Shown here: one piece after another, positions 24,548 to 33,963 of the stretch | Numbering within the stretch: position 1 is the stretch's first letter | How the letters are laid out: each line of letters opens with the position of its first letter | NCBI GenBank assembly: GCA_021325515.1 | Contig: JAJPHC010000037.1 | Coordinates: 124,001 to 188,000, forward strand | Length of the DNA stretch: 64,000 nt | Source: Acidobacteriota bacterium | Lineage (GTDB): Bacteria > Acidobacteriota > Thermoanaerobaculia > Gp7-AA8 | Direction of reading: 5' to 3' | Program-made: the position numbers and the translations under genes | Notes under the pieces: generated by a model | What the model was told of the DNA's origin: nothing | The model's input: the letters and a program-made list of their open reading frames with translations, nothing else | The model's database searches: none

Positions 24548-27500
24548 TCACAGTTTGATCGTCGTCGTCTGACCCTCGCTCACCGTCACCGTCGTCGACT
24601 TCACGACCGATCCTTTGCCATCGAGCAGTTGCAGCGTGTACTGGCCGGGCGCGATGTTCTGCAGCGTCGTCTGCAGAGGATCCGCGACGACAGGGAACGA
24701 CGTCCCACCCATGCGCATGCCGCCGCGCGGATAGGCAGTGCCCGTCGCATCGAGCAGGCGTCCCATCGTCAATTCCGCGCTCGATGAGGAGAAGAGAATC
24801 GTGCCGCCCGGAGTCAGCCCGATCTGTCTCGTCGCCGGCGCGGTGATCGTGAACGACTGCGCGGCGTAGCCTTCCGCTCCGAGCGTCACTTTGTACGAGC
24901 CTGCGGCGAGAGGGATGTTGACCGGCTCTGGATTCGAAACCATGAAGCGAAGGAAATCATCGTAGACGGTTCCATTCGCAGAGACCGCACGATACCAGGC
25001 GTTGATCGGCCGGTTGTCGCGCGCGTCCGTGACGAGGATCGTGAGCCCTTCCGACGGAGAGAGCTTCAACTCGATCGGATCGGCGCCGTTGTCTCCGACA
25101 TTCACGTCGACGGACTCCGCGCCGAAGTTCTTCATCTCGCCCGTCGCGCGGAACGTACCGGACGGTACGGAGTCGAAGGAGAAGTTGCCGCTTGCGTCGA
25201 CGGCCGCCAGCGCCATCGGGAAGTTCCCCTGGCCGTCGGTGCGCCGCAGCGAGACGGTCGCCTTCGACAACGGTTCGCCCGTCGACGCGTTCGTCACGCG
25301 GCCGCGCACGGTGATGCCGCGGATGTCGATGTTGAACGTGCTCGATCCGCTGACGGTGTACGTCGTCATGTAGGGCCCGCGATTCGGATCGAAGACGCGC
25401 ACGTTGTAGTCGCCGCTGTCGAGTCCCGCCATCTCGTAGTGGCCGTTGTTGTCGGTGGAGACGCTGCCGCCGCGCATCGACGGATTGCGGCCGTTGAAGT
25501 TCACCATCACGCCGGCGAGCGGCGATCCATCGCGCGTGACGCGGCCGCTGACCGTGGTGTCGCCGGTGAAATCGAAGTCGACGGTGACCGAGGAGCCTGC
25601 GTCGACTTGAATGTACCTGGCGGGCGCGGTGCGGCTCGATGTGAGGAGTTGTCCGGCGCGCGCCGTCACGCGGACGGTGCCGAGCGGCGCGCCGTCGATG
25701 CGATAGTTCCCGTTCGAATCAACCGGCGCGGAGGCATCGCCATTCGTCGATGCCGCGGTGACCGTCGCATATTGCAATTCCGCGCTGGCAAGCCCGTTCA
25801 CATGGCCGGAGATCGTTCCGCCGCTGTGCAGCGTGAGCCGCACAGGAGCACCGCTGCTGATGTCGACGTCGCGCACGATCGCATCGGCGAATCCGTTCTT
25901 CGATGCCTGCAGTTCGTAGTGACCGGGCGCGAGCCCGTCGAAGGAGAATGCGCCGCCTGCATCCGTCCGCGCGGTTCTGCCGAATCCTGCGTCGGCGGCG
26001 GAGGATGCTCGCACGGATGCGTCGGCGACGGGCGAGCCGCTGTCGTTCACCACGACGCCGGTCATGCGCACTCCGGATGTGAGCTGCGCGTCGACCTGCG
26101 CGTGATCGCCGGAGAGGGTCACGTTCTTCGTCGTCGAGATGAGGCCGGTGTGGCTGAAGACGATCGTCTTCTCGCCCGGCTCGACATTCTCGAGCGTGTA
26201 TTCGCCGCTCGGATCGGTCGAGGTGTAGGGGTCGTTGATCCCGCCGCCGCGCATCATGCGGCCGCCCGCCATCGGATCGATGCGAACCACCGCGCTGCCG
26301 AGCGGTGCGCCGTCAGGGCCGGTCACATGACCTGTGATGCGCACGCCCGTCTCCATCGGCACTTCGATGTTGTCGGCGCTCCTGCCGTTCTCGATCGTAA
26401 TGTTCGGCACGCGCGACTGCACGTAGCCGGGCGCATTCACCGTGAGCGTCTGCGATCCGGCGGGAACGTTCTCCAGCACGAACGTGCCGTCGTCGCTGGT
26501 GAAGCTCCGCATGCTGGGCGGCATCACCATGACCATGCCTCCGCCGCCGCGAGTTCCGGAGATGCCGGCCTCGAATGACTTGATCGGCTCATGCGTCGAC
26601 TTGTCGACGACGCGGCCGCTGACGCGCCCGCCCGGCGGCAGGTCGATGTTCACGTCGTTGGCCGGCGCCGTGACCGCGCGATTCAGTTGGATGAAATCTT
26701 CGCGCTTGCTGAAGGCGATCATCAGTTCGCCCGGCGTTTGATCGGTAAGGCGGAAGGTTCCGTCGGGTCCGCTCTGCACCGGCAGCATCGAGTCGCCGCC
26801 GATCGGGATGACGTTCACCCCCTCGACCGGAGATCCGCCGCGGGTGATGCGTCCGCTGACTTCCACTCCCGGCTCGAGCGTGACCTCGACCGGCTTCGCG
26901 TTCGCGCCGATCTGCTGCGCGCGGAGAGTCTTCCCCGCGTAGCCCTCGCGTTTGAACGAGAGATCGTAAGAGCCCTCCTTCACGCGAAGCGAGAACGTGC
27001 CGTCGCTGGCGGTGCGGACGACGTCATCGTCCGGGCCGCGGAGAATCGAGTTGATGATCATGCGGCGCATGCCGCCCGGGCCGCCGCCGGACGCTCGCGA
27101 TTCGGCGGCCGCGACCGCGACGCCGGAGAGCGGCTTCCCTTTCGAATCGCTGACCCGCCCCGTGACGGCGACGCCGCGCGGAATCGTGATCGTGACGCCG
27201 CTCTTCCGCTCGCCTGCCGCAACTTTCATCGCACTGGAGCGCGCGTTCGGCAGACCCTTCTTCACCGCTTCCAGCTCGAGCTCGTTCTCGTGGTCGATGC
27301 GGATGAGAAAGCGTCCATCGGGTGCGGTAATCGTCGTCTGGCCGCGGTCGAAGCGCATGCGCGGCCCCGGCATCATCGAGTCGTTGCCGGCGCTGCGGGC
27401 CTCGATGTGCGCGCCGGCGATTCCTTTGTGATCTTCATCGATGACGCTTCCCGCGATCCTTCCCTCGGCCGTGGCATAGAGCATTTTCTGCACGCTCTGG

Positions 27501-28537
27501 CCCGGAGCGAGGTGCAGCGAAACGTTAGCCAGCGTGTAGTTGGGGCGGCTGGCCGCGATCTCGTAGTCGCCGCCGGCGATCCCGCTGATCGCGTAATTTC
27601 CCTTCGCATCCGAGATGGCAGACACAGCTCCCGTCTGAACGAATCGTCCGGGAGAGATGAGCCGGATTTCCGCGCCCGCGATCGGGAGCTGTGTTTTTGC
27701 GTCGCGAATCGTCCCGTTCAGCGACGCTGCGCGTGCCATGCGCAAGGTGATCGGTGTCTTGAGGTCCTTCGCGAACACTCGCGAAGCGATGCGGTTTCCC
27801 GCGTGAGCGTCGATGTGCTCCCACTTCTTCGCGAGGTGTGGAATCGTAAACGTGCCGTCGGCAGCGGTGGTCGCAACGGGATAGTCGTCGACGAGCACGG
27901 CTGCATCGGGCACCGGCGTCTGGCCGTCTTCCGCGACGACGCGCCCCGGCATCGAGCTTCCCGGCTCTAGCGCGATGTCCGCCTTGCCGAGGCCGCTGAC
28001 GCGGCCGATGAGTTGCGAGGCGACGGCGTAGTCGGGATGGCGAACGATGATGCGCGAATTCACGCGCGCCGGATCGGGCAATGCGTAGTGCCCTTTCTCG
28101 TCCGTCGTCGAAATGATCTCGCCGTAGTCCCCTGCCACGATCACGGTTGCACCGGCGAGAGGCTTGCCGCCGGCGGAGATCGTTCCCTGCTTCATCTGCG
28201 ATGCAATGAGCTGGATGACCCCGGCGTCATCGTCGGCGGCCGCGCGCTCGATCTGCGGCGCGAATCCCTGCGCATCGATCCGCAGATCGACGACGCTCCC
28301 CTTCGCCGCATCGATCGTGAAGTTCCCCTTCGCGTCGCATTGCGCAGTCGCGAGAGGCTTGCGGGCCGGATCGGCGGAGAGCACCCGCGTGCGGCGCGCT
28401 TCGAATGATTCGAGCGCGAATGCAGTGATCCGCGCGGCGACCGGCTTGCCTTCCGAGTCGACGACGGTTCCCATGATCGCAGCGATCGCGGGAAAGGAAC
28501 AGAAGATGAGGACGGCAGAGAGAAGGCGTGCGCGCAT
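24548..28537 (-). CDS. Giant exported protein of carboxypeptidase-regulatory-like repeats
   Basis: A 1329-residue secreted protein. It starts MRARLLSAVLIFCSFPAIAA, a signal peptide. The rest is a chain of about a dozen beta-sandwich repeats of the CarboxypepD_reg/SdrD-B kind, each built on the theme of G-x-V-x-D ... G-x-P-L ... A-x-V ... D-x-x-G-x-F-x-x-x-x-x-P-G ... Y-x-L. Examples are ISGTRGGGGMVMVM, GRVTRDGSPLAGVMVNFNG and GQYTLQLLDGKGSVVKST. Such repeats stiffen cell-surface proteins and bind ligands or carbohydrate; no catalytic domain is visible. Large proteins of this type are frequent in Acidobacteriota. It converges on the small unknown gene and is divergent from the TIGR02757-like gene. 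Confidence 0.82.
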   Translation of the reverse strand: MRARLLSAVLIFCSFPAIAAIMGTVVDSEGKPVAARITAFALESFEARRTRVLSADPARKPLATAQCDAKGNFTIDAAKGSVVDLRIDAQGFAPQIERAAADDDAGVIQLIASQMKQGTISAGGKPLAGATVIVAGDYGEIISTTDEKGHYALPDPARVNSRIIVRHPDYAVASQLIGRVSGLGKADIALEPGSSMPGRVVAEDGQTPVPDAAVLVDDYPVATTAADGTFTIPHLAKKWEHIDAHAGNRIASRVFAKDLKTPITLRMARAASLNGTIRDAKTQLPIAGAEIRLISPGRFVQTGAVSAISDAKGNYAISGIAGGDYEIAASRPNYTLANVSLHLAPGQSVQKMLYATAEGRIAGSVIDEDHKGIAGAHIEARSAGNDSMMPGPRMRFDRGQTTITAPDGRFLIRIDHENELELEAVKKGLPNARSSAMKVAAGERKSGVTITIPRGVAVTGRVSDSKGKPLSGVAVAAAESRASGGGPGGMRRMIINSILRGPDDDVVRTASDGTFSLRVKEGSYDLSFKREGYAGKTLRAQQIGANAKPVEVTLEPGVEVSGRITRGGSPVEGVNVIPIGGDSMLPVQSGPDGTFRLTDQTPGELMIAFSKREDFIQLNRAVTAPANDVNIDLPPGGRVSGRVVDKSTHEPIKSFEAGISGTRGGGGMVMVMPPSMRSFTSDDGTFVLENVPAGSQTLTVNAPGYVQSRVPNITIENGRSADNIEVPMETGVRITGHVTGPDGAPLGSAVVRIDPMAGGRMMRGGGINDPYTSTDPSGEYTLENVEPGEKTIVFSHTGLISTTKNVTLSGDHAQVDAQLTSGVRMTGVVVNDSGSPVADASVRASSAADAGFGRTARTDAGGAFSFDGLAPGHYELQASKNGFADAIVRDVDISSGAPVRLTLHSGGTISGHVNGLASAELQYATVTAASTNGDASAPVDSNGNYRIDGAPLGTVRVTARAGQLLTSSRTAPARYIQVDAGSSVTVDFDFTGDTTVSGRVTRDGSPLAGVMVNFNGRNPSMRGGSVSTDNNGHYEMAGLDSGDYNVRVFDPNRGPYMTTYTVSGSSTFNIDIRGITVRGRVTNASTGEPLSKATVSLRRTDGQGNFPMALAAVDASGNFSFDSVPSGTFRATGEMKNFGAESVDVNVGDNGADPIELKLSPSEGLTILVTDARDNRPINAWYRAVSANGTVYDDFLRFMVSNPEPVNIPLAAGSYKVTLGAEGYAAQSFTITAPATRQIGLTPGGTILFSSSSAELTMGRLLDATGTAYPRGGMRMGGTSFPVVADPLQTTLQNIAPGQYTLQLLDGKGSVVKSTTVTVSEGQTTTIKL

Positions 28538-28600
28538 ACGTTGTTCCTACGAACGACTACGAGATTTGCTGAGTTGGACGTTGAAACCGCGGAAGAGTTT

Positions 28601-28619
28601 GCAACGCGTTTGGCGTTGC
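28601..28619. promoter_or_regulatory. Hairpin just upstream of a GTG start
   Basis: GCAACGC at 28601-28607 and its complement GCGTTGC at 28613-28619 flank the loop GTTTG, ending 7 bases before GTG 28627. No Shine-Dalgarno is visible, so the hairpin may be an operator in this 89-bp divergent region or may affect initiation. Confidence 0.35.
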
Positions 28620-28626
28620 GGCAAAC

Positions 28627-29466
28627 GTGCGGCTCTCCAGACCAGTGCGCGATGAAGTTCTTCGCGACCGCCTCGATCGCCTGGTCGAGACGTTCGATGT
28701 CTCCACGATCACTCCCGATCCGCTGGAGTTGGTGCTTCGCTATCGCGATCCGCTGGACCAGGAAGTCGCCGGACTTCTCGCGGCCGCGTTCGCCTATGGC
28801 CGCGCCGACATCGTGGTCGCCAATGTGGGGCGCGTGCTCGATGCGATGGGGCCGTCGCCGTTTCTCTACGTGAAGGCGTTCGAGCGAAGTGAGGGTGAGA
28901 AGCGCTTCGCGAATTTCGCGCATCGCTTTCAGAAGACGCCGGAGCTCGTGACGCTGCTCGCATGTATGGCGGAAGCGATTCAGGAGCATGGCTCGCTCGG
29001 CGCGCTGTTCCGCGCGTGCTACCGCGGTGAGGATCCCGACATCGGTCCATCGCTCGCGCGATTCGTCGAGACGATGCGCACGCGATCGATCAACTATCTG
29101 CTGACGTCGCCCAACGACGGCTCCGCCTGCAAGCGGATGAATCTCTATCTCCGCTGGATGGTGCGCCGCACGCCGCCCGACCTCGGGCTATGGACGTTCG
29201 TCGATCCGGCGAAGCTCGTGATCCCGCTCGACACTCACATCCACCGCATCGCGACGTTCCTCGGCCTCGGCAGACGCAAGCCGCCGGATTGGAAAGCAGC
29301 GCGAGCCATCACCGATCGCCTGGCGAAATTCGATCCCGCAGATCCCGTGCGCTACGACTTCGCCCTCTGCCGCCTCGGCATCCTGGACCTCTGCAGCAGA
29401 AAACGGCGCAAGGAGAACTGCGAGGTGTGCCTGCTGCGAGAGGCCTGCAGATTTCCCGTGAAGTGA
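28627..29466 (+). CDS. TIGR02757 (DUF2400) family protein
   Basis: A 279-residue protein matching the TIGR02757/DUF2400 family, relatives of helix-hairpin-helix-GPD DNA glycosylases; activity is uncharacterised. Signals: DPLELVLRYRDPLDQEVAGL near the start, LLTSPNDGSACKRMNLYLRW, and the catalytic-region-like LVIPLDTHIHRIATFLGL. The C-terminus ends with four cysteines spaced C-x8-C-x2-C-x5-C (CSRKRRKENCEVCLLREAC), close to the [4Fe-4S] loop of endonuclease III (C-x6-C-x2-C-x5-C). The GTG start lacks a ribosome site. The stop codon is followed immediately by an inverted tandem repeat. Confidence 0.85.
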   Translation: MRLSRPVRDEVLRDRLDRLVETFDVSTITPDPLELVLRYRDPLDQEVAGLLAAAFAYGRADIVVANVGRVLDAMGPSPFLYVKAFERSEGEKRFANFAHRFQKTPELVTLLACMAEAIQEHGSLGALFRACYRGEDPDIGPSLARFVETMRTRSINYLLTSPNDGSACKRMNLYLRWMVRRTPPDLGLWTFVDPAKLVIPLDTHIHRIATFLGLGRRKPPDWKAARAITDRLAKFDPADPVRYDFALCRLGILDLCSRKRRKENCEVCLLREACRFPVK

Positions 29467-29592
29467 GGATGGGGGATGGGAGTATGGGACTATGGGACCT
29501 ATGGGACCTATGGGACCTATGGGTGGAGGCCGTTCTCCCCATAGGTCCCATAGGTCCTATAGGTCCCATCCGTCCCATCCTCCCCTCCATCC
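29467..29592. repeat. Inverted arrays of a 9-nt unit with adjacent T-run
   Basis: This begins on the base after the TGA of the TIGR02757-like gene. The left arm (29467-29528) holds ATGGGACCT copies, and the right arm (29535-29592) the reverse complement with one ATGGGACGG-type unit and one ATAGG variant. Against the left arm these give mostly G-U pairs. A T-run (29593-29598) follows, so a rightward transcript would show hairpin plus U-tract. About 135 nt of AT-richer leader then precede the kinase gene at 29735. Confidence 0.83.
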
Positions 29593-29699
29593 ATTTTTTC
29601 GCTCCCTTTATCCAACAAAATGTACTCTGCTCTCTGTTCAAGGAACTGAACTCCACTCTTCAATCGTTTGGATTCATACGTTTAGGGCGGTTTTCCTCA

Positions 29700-29715
29700 C
29701 GGCACCTCCGTTGAA
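29700..29715 (+). promoter_or_regulatory. Sigma54-like -24/-12 element before the kinase/NtrC operon
   Basis: CGGCACCTCCGTTGAA shows GGCAC, then TTG with a GG-N10-GA spacing, close to the sigma54 consensus TGGCACG-N4-TTGCA but lacking the final GC. It ends about 20 nt before ATG 29735. An NtrC-type sigma54 activator is encoded in the same operon, so autoregulation would be plausible. Confidence 0.35.
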
Positions 29716-29734
29716 TAGGCCCGAGTGACTCTTC

Positions 29735-32512
29735 ATGCGCCGGTCGATCCTGTCGAATGTGGTGATCGGGTTGCTCACGATGGCGATCGTCATCGGCGCG
29801 TTTGCCTCGTTTCAACGGAAGCGGTCGTCGTTCGAGCGGATCGACTTCACGTTCCGCCGCAACAACGGCGTGATCGTCGTGAAGACGGTCGATCCCGGCA
29901 GCCGCGCGGCGGCGGCGGGCCTCCGTCCCGGCGATGCGATCATCGTCATCGGCGACACGCCCACTACCGAGATCGAAGGACTGCAGAAGACCTTGCGCCG
30001 GATCGGACAACCGGTGCCGATGGTCGTGCAGCGCGGCGGGCGCCCTCTGACGCTGATCTATCGCGCGCCGGAGCTGAAGATCGATTACCCGTACCTGATC
30101 CTCAGCTTCATCGGATTCCTCTATCTCGCGATCGGCCTCTTCACGCTCTTCCGCACCTCGACGCTGGAGTCGACACTCTTCTATTTCGTCACGCTGCTGT
30201 CGTTCACCGTCTACGTCTATACGCCCGCGGGTGACATCGATTTTCTCTACAAGATGCTGCAGGTGGTCGAGGAGATCGCGATCATCCTGCTGCCTCCGCT
30301 GACGCTGAACTTCTTTCTGCTCTTCCCCCGTCCGATCGTCAGGCAGCAGCGCCTGCTCGCGTTGCTCTATGTGCTCCCGCTGCTGCTGGCGGCGTGGGAC
30401 ACGGATCTGCTGATCTTCAACAACATCGTGCCGGTTGCGGCGCCGGCGCGCGCGTTCGAGATCATCGCGCGCTGGGAGTACGTCCACTTCGCGATCTACT
30501 TCACGCTGGCGGTCGTCGCGCTGACGTACACGTATCGGAAGGCAGCGCCGGTCGGCAAGAAGCAGATCAAGTGGATCTACCTCGGGATGATCCTCGGTTT
30601 TCTGCCGTTCCTGGGGATCTACATCATCCCTTACCTCGTGTCGGGATCGGTGCAGCCGGTCTATTCGACGCTGTCGATTCTTCCGCTGGCGCTGATCCCG
30701 CTCGCCTTCGCGGTGTCGATCCTGAAGTACAAGCTGTGGGACGTCGAGGTGGTGATCAAGGAGATCCTCGCCTACTCGGTGGTCTTCATCTTCGGCATGA
30801 TCGCCTTCTCGACGGTGAACCTGATTCTGTCGCACGCGATCGAAGAGCGCTCGGCGATGGAGCGCAATTTCCTTGCGTTCACGTCGGGGCTGCTGATCGC
30901 CGGCGTGCTCATTCCGGTGAAGTCGCGGATCGAGTCGGTGATCGAGATGATTCTCTACCGCGACAGCTATCGCCACCGGAAGGCGATCGCCGATTTCGCG
31001 CAGGAGCTGGCGACGTTTCACGACGTGCACGAGCTGATCTCGATGATGCGCGAGCGGCTGCGCGCGGCGCTCGACATCGATCGGATGAATCTCTTCCTGC
31101 GCGAAGGCTCGACGTATCTGATCTACGAGACGGAGCCGTCGCTGCCGCGCCGCACCGCGATGGAAGACTTCGGCGCGATTCCCTCGGAAGGTCCGATGAT
31201 TCTCACCGAGCCGCGCCTGCCCGATGCGTCGCAGGTCCCGTGGCAGCTGCTCAAGTCTGGTTATCGCTATCTGTTTCCGCTGCGCAATCGCGGCGAGATG
31301 CAGGGCCTCCTCATCCTCGGCACGAAGCGCGGCGAGGAGCCGTTCTCGCGCGACGACCTGCATCTGCTCGAGTCGCTCACGGCGCCGGTCGCGCTGGCCA
31401 TCGAGAACTCACGGCTCTACGGACGGCTGCGCCGCCAGCTCGAAGAGATTCGCGCCCTGAAGGAGTACAACGAGAACATCATCGAGTCGTCGTCGTCGGC
31501 GATCGCCGTCGTCGCCAGCGATGGAACCGTGCTCACCGCGAACCGCGCGTTCTGGGAGCTCGTGGCCGCGGATGCCGAAGACGAGCCGATGTCGCAGCTT
31601 TTCCCTCCCTTTGAGGAAGTGCGCCGCGGAGCCGCGCGCACGATCGCGACGAACTTCGTGAACCGGCAGGGCGTCGAAAAGGAAGTGACCGTCACCTCCA
31701 GCCCGCTGAATGCCGAAGACATCGATGGCGCGCGCGTCGTCGTGATCGGCGACATCACCGATCGTGTGCGTCTCGAGCGTGAGCTCGAGGACAAGGAGCG
31801 GCTCGCCGCGCTCGGCCTGCTGGCGGCGGGCGTCGCGCACGAAGTGAACACGCCGCTCACCGGCATCTCGTCGTACGCGCAGTTGCTGCTCAACGAGATC
31901 CCGCCCGACGATCCGAAATATCGCGTGCTGAAGAAAATGGAGCAGCAGACGTTCCGCGCTTCGAAGCTGGTGAACAACCTGCTCGACCTCATCGCGAACC
32001 GGCCGCGCACGCGCGAGCTCGTCTCGATCCCGGAGCTGATCGACGCCACGATCGCGCTCCACGAAGATGCGCTGGCGCCGAAGAAGATCTCCGTCCATCG
32101 CGGCGAGATGCCGCCGCTGCAGATCCATGGGAACTTTAACGACCTGCAGCAGGTTCTCACCAACATCCTCCTCAACGCGAAAGACGCAGTGGCCGAACAT
32201 GGCAACGTCTGGATCGATGCGTGCGAAGAAGAGGATCGGGTCGTGATTCGCGTGAAAGACGACGGAAAAGGAATTGCGCCGGAGCTGATCGACCGCATCT
32301 TCGATCCGCTGGTCACGACGCGGCGCGGGCAGGGCGGTACAGGTCTCGGCCTCGCGATCTCGCGGCGGATCCTTCATGCATGCGACGGTGAAGTTTCGGT
32401 GAAGAGTGCACCGGGACAAGGTGCCGAGTTTTCGATTTCTTTGCCGCGCGCGGGTGCGATCGGCAGAGATGATGTCGCACGGATGGCGACGAATGCGCAT
32501 TCTCATCGTTGA
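29735..32512 (+). CDS. PDZ-containing polytopic sensor histidine kinase (NtrB-like)
   Basis: A 925-residue kinase with an unusual order. An N-terminal membrane helix (VVIGLLTMAIVIGAFASF) is followed by an extracytoplasmic PDZ-like domain (about 40-110: VKTVDPGSRAAAAGLRPGDAI), and then a block of about seven or eight membrane helices (115-400, for example EIAIILLPPLTLNFFLLFP). Cytoplasmic GAF (about 425-575) and PAS (about 590-690) domains lead to HisKA with the phospho-His in LLAAGVAHEVNTPLTGISSY, and HATPase_c (NILLNAKDAV, DDGKGIAPEL, GGTGLGLAIS). The NtrB-style H-box suits the NtrC-type partner, whose gene overlaps this one by 20 bp. It may sense envelope protein state through the PDZ domain; this is inference. 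Confidence 0.88.
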   Translation: MRRSILSNVVIGLLTMAIVIGAFASFQRKRSSFERIDFTFRRNNGVIVVKTVDPGSRAAAAGLRPGDAIIVIGDTPTTEIEGLQKTLRRIGQPVPMVVQRGGRPLTLIYRAPELKIDYPYLILSFIGFLYLAIGLFTLFRTSTLESTLFYFVTLLSFTVYVYTPAGDIDFLYKMLQVVEEIAIILLPPLTLNFFLLFPRPIVRQQRLLALLYVLPLLLAAWDTDLLIFNNIVPVAAPARAFEIIARWEYVHFAIYFTLAVVALTYTYRKAAPVGKKQIKWIYLGMILGFLPFLGIYIIPYLVSGSVQPVYSTLSILPLALIPLAFAVSILKYKLWDVEVVIKEILAYSVVFIFGMIAFSTVNLILSHAIEERSAMERNFLAFTSGLLIAGVLIPVKSRIESVIEMILYRDSYRHRKAIADFAQELATFHDVHELISMMRERLRAALDIDRMNLFLREGSTYLIYETEPSLPRRTAMEDFGAIPSEGPMILTEPRLPDASQVPWQLLKSGYRYLFPLRNRGEMQGLLILGTKRGEEPFSRDDLHLLESLTAPVALAIENSRLYGRLRRQLEEIRALKEYNENIIESSSSAIAVVASDGTVLTANRAFWELVAADAEDEPMSQLFPPFEEVRRGAARTIATNFVNRQGVEKEVTVTSSPLNAEDIDGARVVVIGDITDRVRLERELEDKERLAALGLLAAGVAHEVNTPLTGISSYAQLLLNEIPPDDPKYRVLKKMEQQTFRASKLVNNLLDLIANRPRTRELVSIPELIDATIALHEDALAPKKISVHRGEMPPLQIHGNFNDLQQVLTNILLNAKDAVAEHGNVWIDACEEEDRVVIRVKDDGKGIAPELIDRIFDPLVTTRRGQGGTGLGLAISRRILHACDGEVSVKSAPGQGAEFSISLPRAGAIGRDDVARMATNAHSHR

Positions 32513-33896
32513 TGACGAAGAAGTTCTCCGCGACGTGCTGGAGACGGTCCTTCGCCGCGAAGGATTCGATGTCCTTCTCGCCGCGAGCGGCGAAGAGGCG
32601 CTGAACACGCTCGACAGCGAGGATGTCGATCTCGTGATCCTCGACATCATGCTGCCGGGGATCAGCGGCATCGATACGCTGCGGTCGATTCGCGTTTCGA
32701 GTCCGGCGCTGCCGGTCATCATCATCACCGCCTACTCCTCGATCGATGGCGCGATCGAAGCGATGAAGCATGGCGCGTTTCACTACATCCCGAAGCCGTT
32801 CAAGAACGAAGAGGTCGTGCTCACCGTCAACAAGGCGCTCGAGCAGCGGCGGCTGTCGAAAGAAAACGAGCGGCTGAAGGAAGAGCTCTCCGAGAAGTAC
32901 GCCTACTCCAACATCATCGGAAAGAGCGAGGCGATGCGGAAGGTGTTCGATCTCATCCGCCTCGCCGCACCATCGCGCTCCAACATCCTCATCGCCGGCG
33001 AGTCAGGCACGGGCAAGGAGCTCGTCGCCAAGGCGATTCACCACGCCTCTCCGCGCGCGCGCAACGCGTTCGTCACCGTGAACTCCGGATCGCTTCCGCC
33101 GGAGCTCCTCGAGTCCTCCCTGTTCGGACATATGAAGGGAGCGTTCACCGGCGCGATCGCGACGAAGCGCGGTCTCTTCGAAGTCGCCGACGGCGGCTCG
33201 ATCTTCCTCGACGAGATCGGCAACATCAATCTCGAAACGCAGGCCAAGCTCCTCCGCGTCATCCAGGAAAAAGAGTTCATGCGCCTCGGCTCCGTCGAGA
33301 CCGTGAAAGTCGATTGCCGCATCATCGCGGCGACGAACGCCGATCTGCAGAAGCTGATGGCGGAGCAGCGCTTCCGCGAGGATCTCTACTACCGCCTCAA
33401 CGTGATCACGATTCAGCTTCCGCCGCTGCGCCGGCGCCGCGAAGACATCCCTCTGCTCGTCTCGCATTTCCTGCAGAAGTACGCCGATGAGAACAAGCGC
33501 AAGGTGCGCGAGGTGACGCCGGAAGCGATGCGCATCCTGATGGATCACTCGTGGCCGGGCAATGTGCGCGAGCTCGAGAACACGATCGAGCGCGCCGTCG
33601 TGCTCTGTACGACCGATCGCATCGGGCCGGATCTCATGCCGGACTACCTCCGCTATCCCGTCAACACCGATCAGCCGGCGATGACCGTGCCGGTGGAAGG
33701 CCTCTCGTTGAAAGATGCGGTGTCGCGATATGAACGGGCGATGATCCTGCAGTCGCTCGAGCTCGCGAACGGCGTGCAGAAGAAGGCGGCGGAGCTGCTG
33801 CAACTGAAGCCCTCCACGCTCAACGAAATGATGAAGCGCCTCGGCATCCACACGAAATCCACCGCCGCCATCGAAGACGAAGTCACCGTCGAGTAA
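32493..33896 (+). CDS. Sigma54-dependent NtrC-family response regulator
   Basis: A 467-residue activator. The receiver (1-120) opens MRILIVDDEEVLRD, with the phospho-Asp in DLVILDIMLPGISG and Lys in YIPKPFKNEE. The AAA+ domain (about 140-375) has Walker A GESGTGKE at 169-176, the sigma54-contact motif GAFTGA, Walker B GGSIFLDEIGN and the arginine-finger region YYRLNVITIQLPPLRRR. The C-terminal Fis-type helix-turn-helix (about 415-460) reads NGVQKKAAELLQLKPSTLNEMMKRLGI in pieces. The start at 32493 lies inside the kinase gene (20-bp overlap), so translation is coupled. It activates sigma54 promoters when phosphorylated by the kinase. Confidence 0.95.
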   Translation: MRILIVDDEEVLRDVLETVLRREGFDVLLAASGEEALNTLDSEDVDLVILDIMLPGISGIDTLRSIRVSSPALPVIIITAYSSIDGAIEAMKHGAFHYIPKPFKNEEVVLTVNKALEQRRLSKENERLKEELSEKYAYSNIIGKSEAMRKVFDLIRLAAPSRSNILIAGESGTGKELVAKAIHHASPRARNAFVTVNSGSLPPELLESSLFGHMKGAFTGAIATKRGLFEVADGGSIFLDEIGNINLETQAKLLRVIQEKEFMRLGSVETVKVDCRIIAATNADLQKLMAEQRFREDLYYRLNVITIQLPPLRRRREDIPLLVSHFLQKYADENKRKVREVTPEAMRILMDHSWPGNVRELENTIERAVVLCTTDRIGPDLMPDYLRYPVNTDQPAMTVPVEGLSLKDAVSRYERAMILQSLELANGVQKKAAELLQLKPSTLNEMMKRLGIHTKSTAAIEDEVTVE

Positions 33897-33904
33897 TAAG
33901 TGGA

Positions 33905-33925
33905 GCGCGGACGTCTCGTCCGCGC
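33905..33925. repeat. 8-bp palindrome after the NtrC-type gene
   Basis: GCGCGGAC (33905-33912) and GTCCGCGC (33918-33925) flank the loop GTCTC, nine bases after the stop codon. It has no T-run. It resembles the other short palindromes found just after stop codons at 51922, 55610 and 63306. Confidence 0.6.
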
Positions 33926-33937
33926 ACCGCATCCCAT

Positions 33938-33943
33938 TACAAT
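33938..33943 (+). promoter_or_regulatory. -10 element for the M14 peptidase gene
   Basis: TACAAT lies 20 nt before ATG 33964. GAGG at 33952-33955 is a fitting ribosome site. A -35 box is not evident because the upstream palindrome occupies that position. Confidence 0.4.
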
Positions 33944-33963
33944 CACGGACCGAGGTGCCGCCC

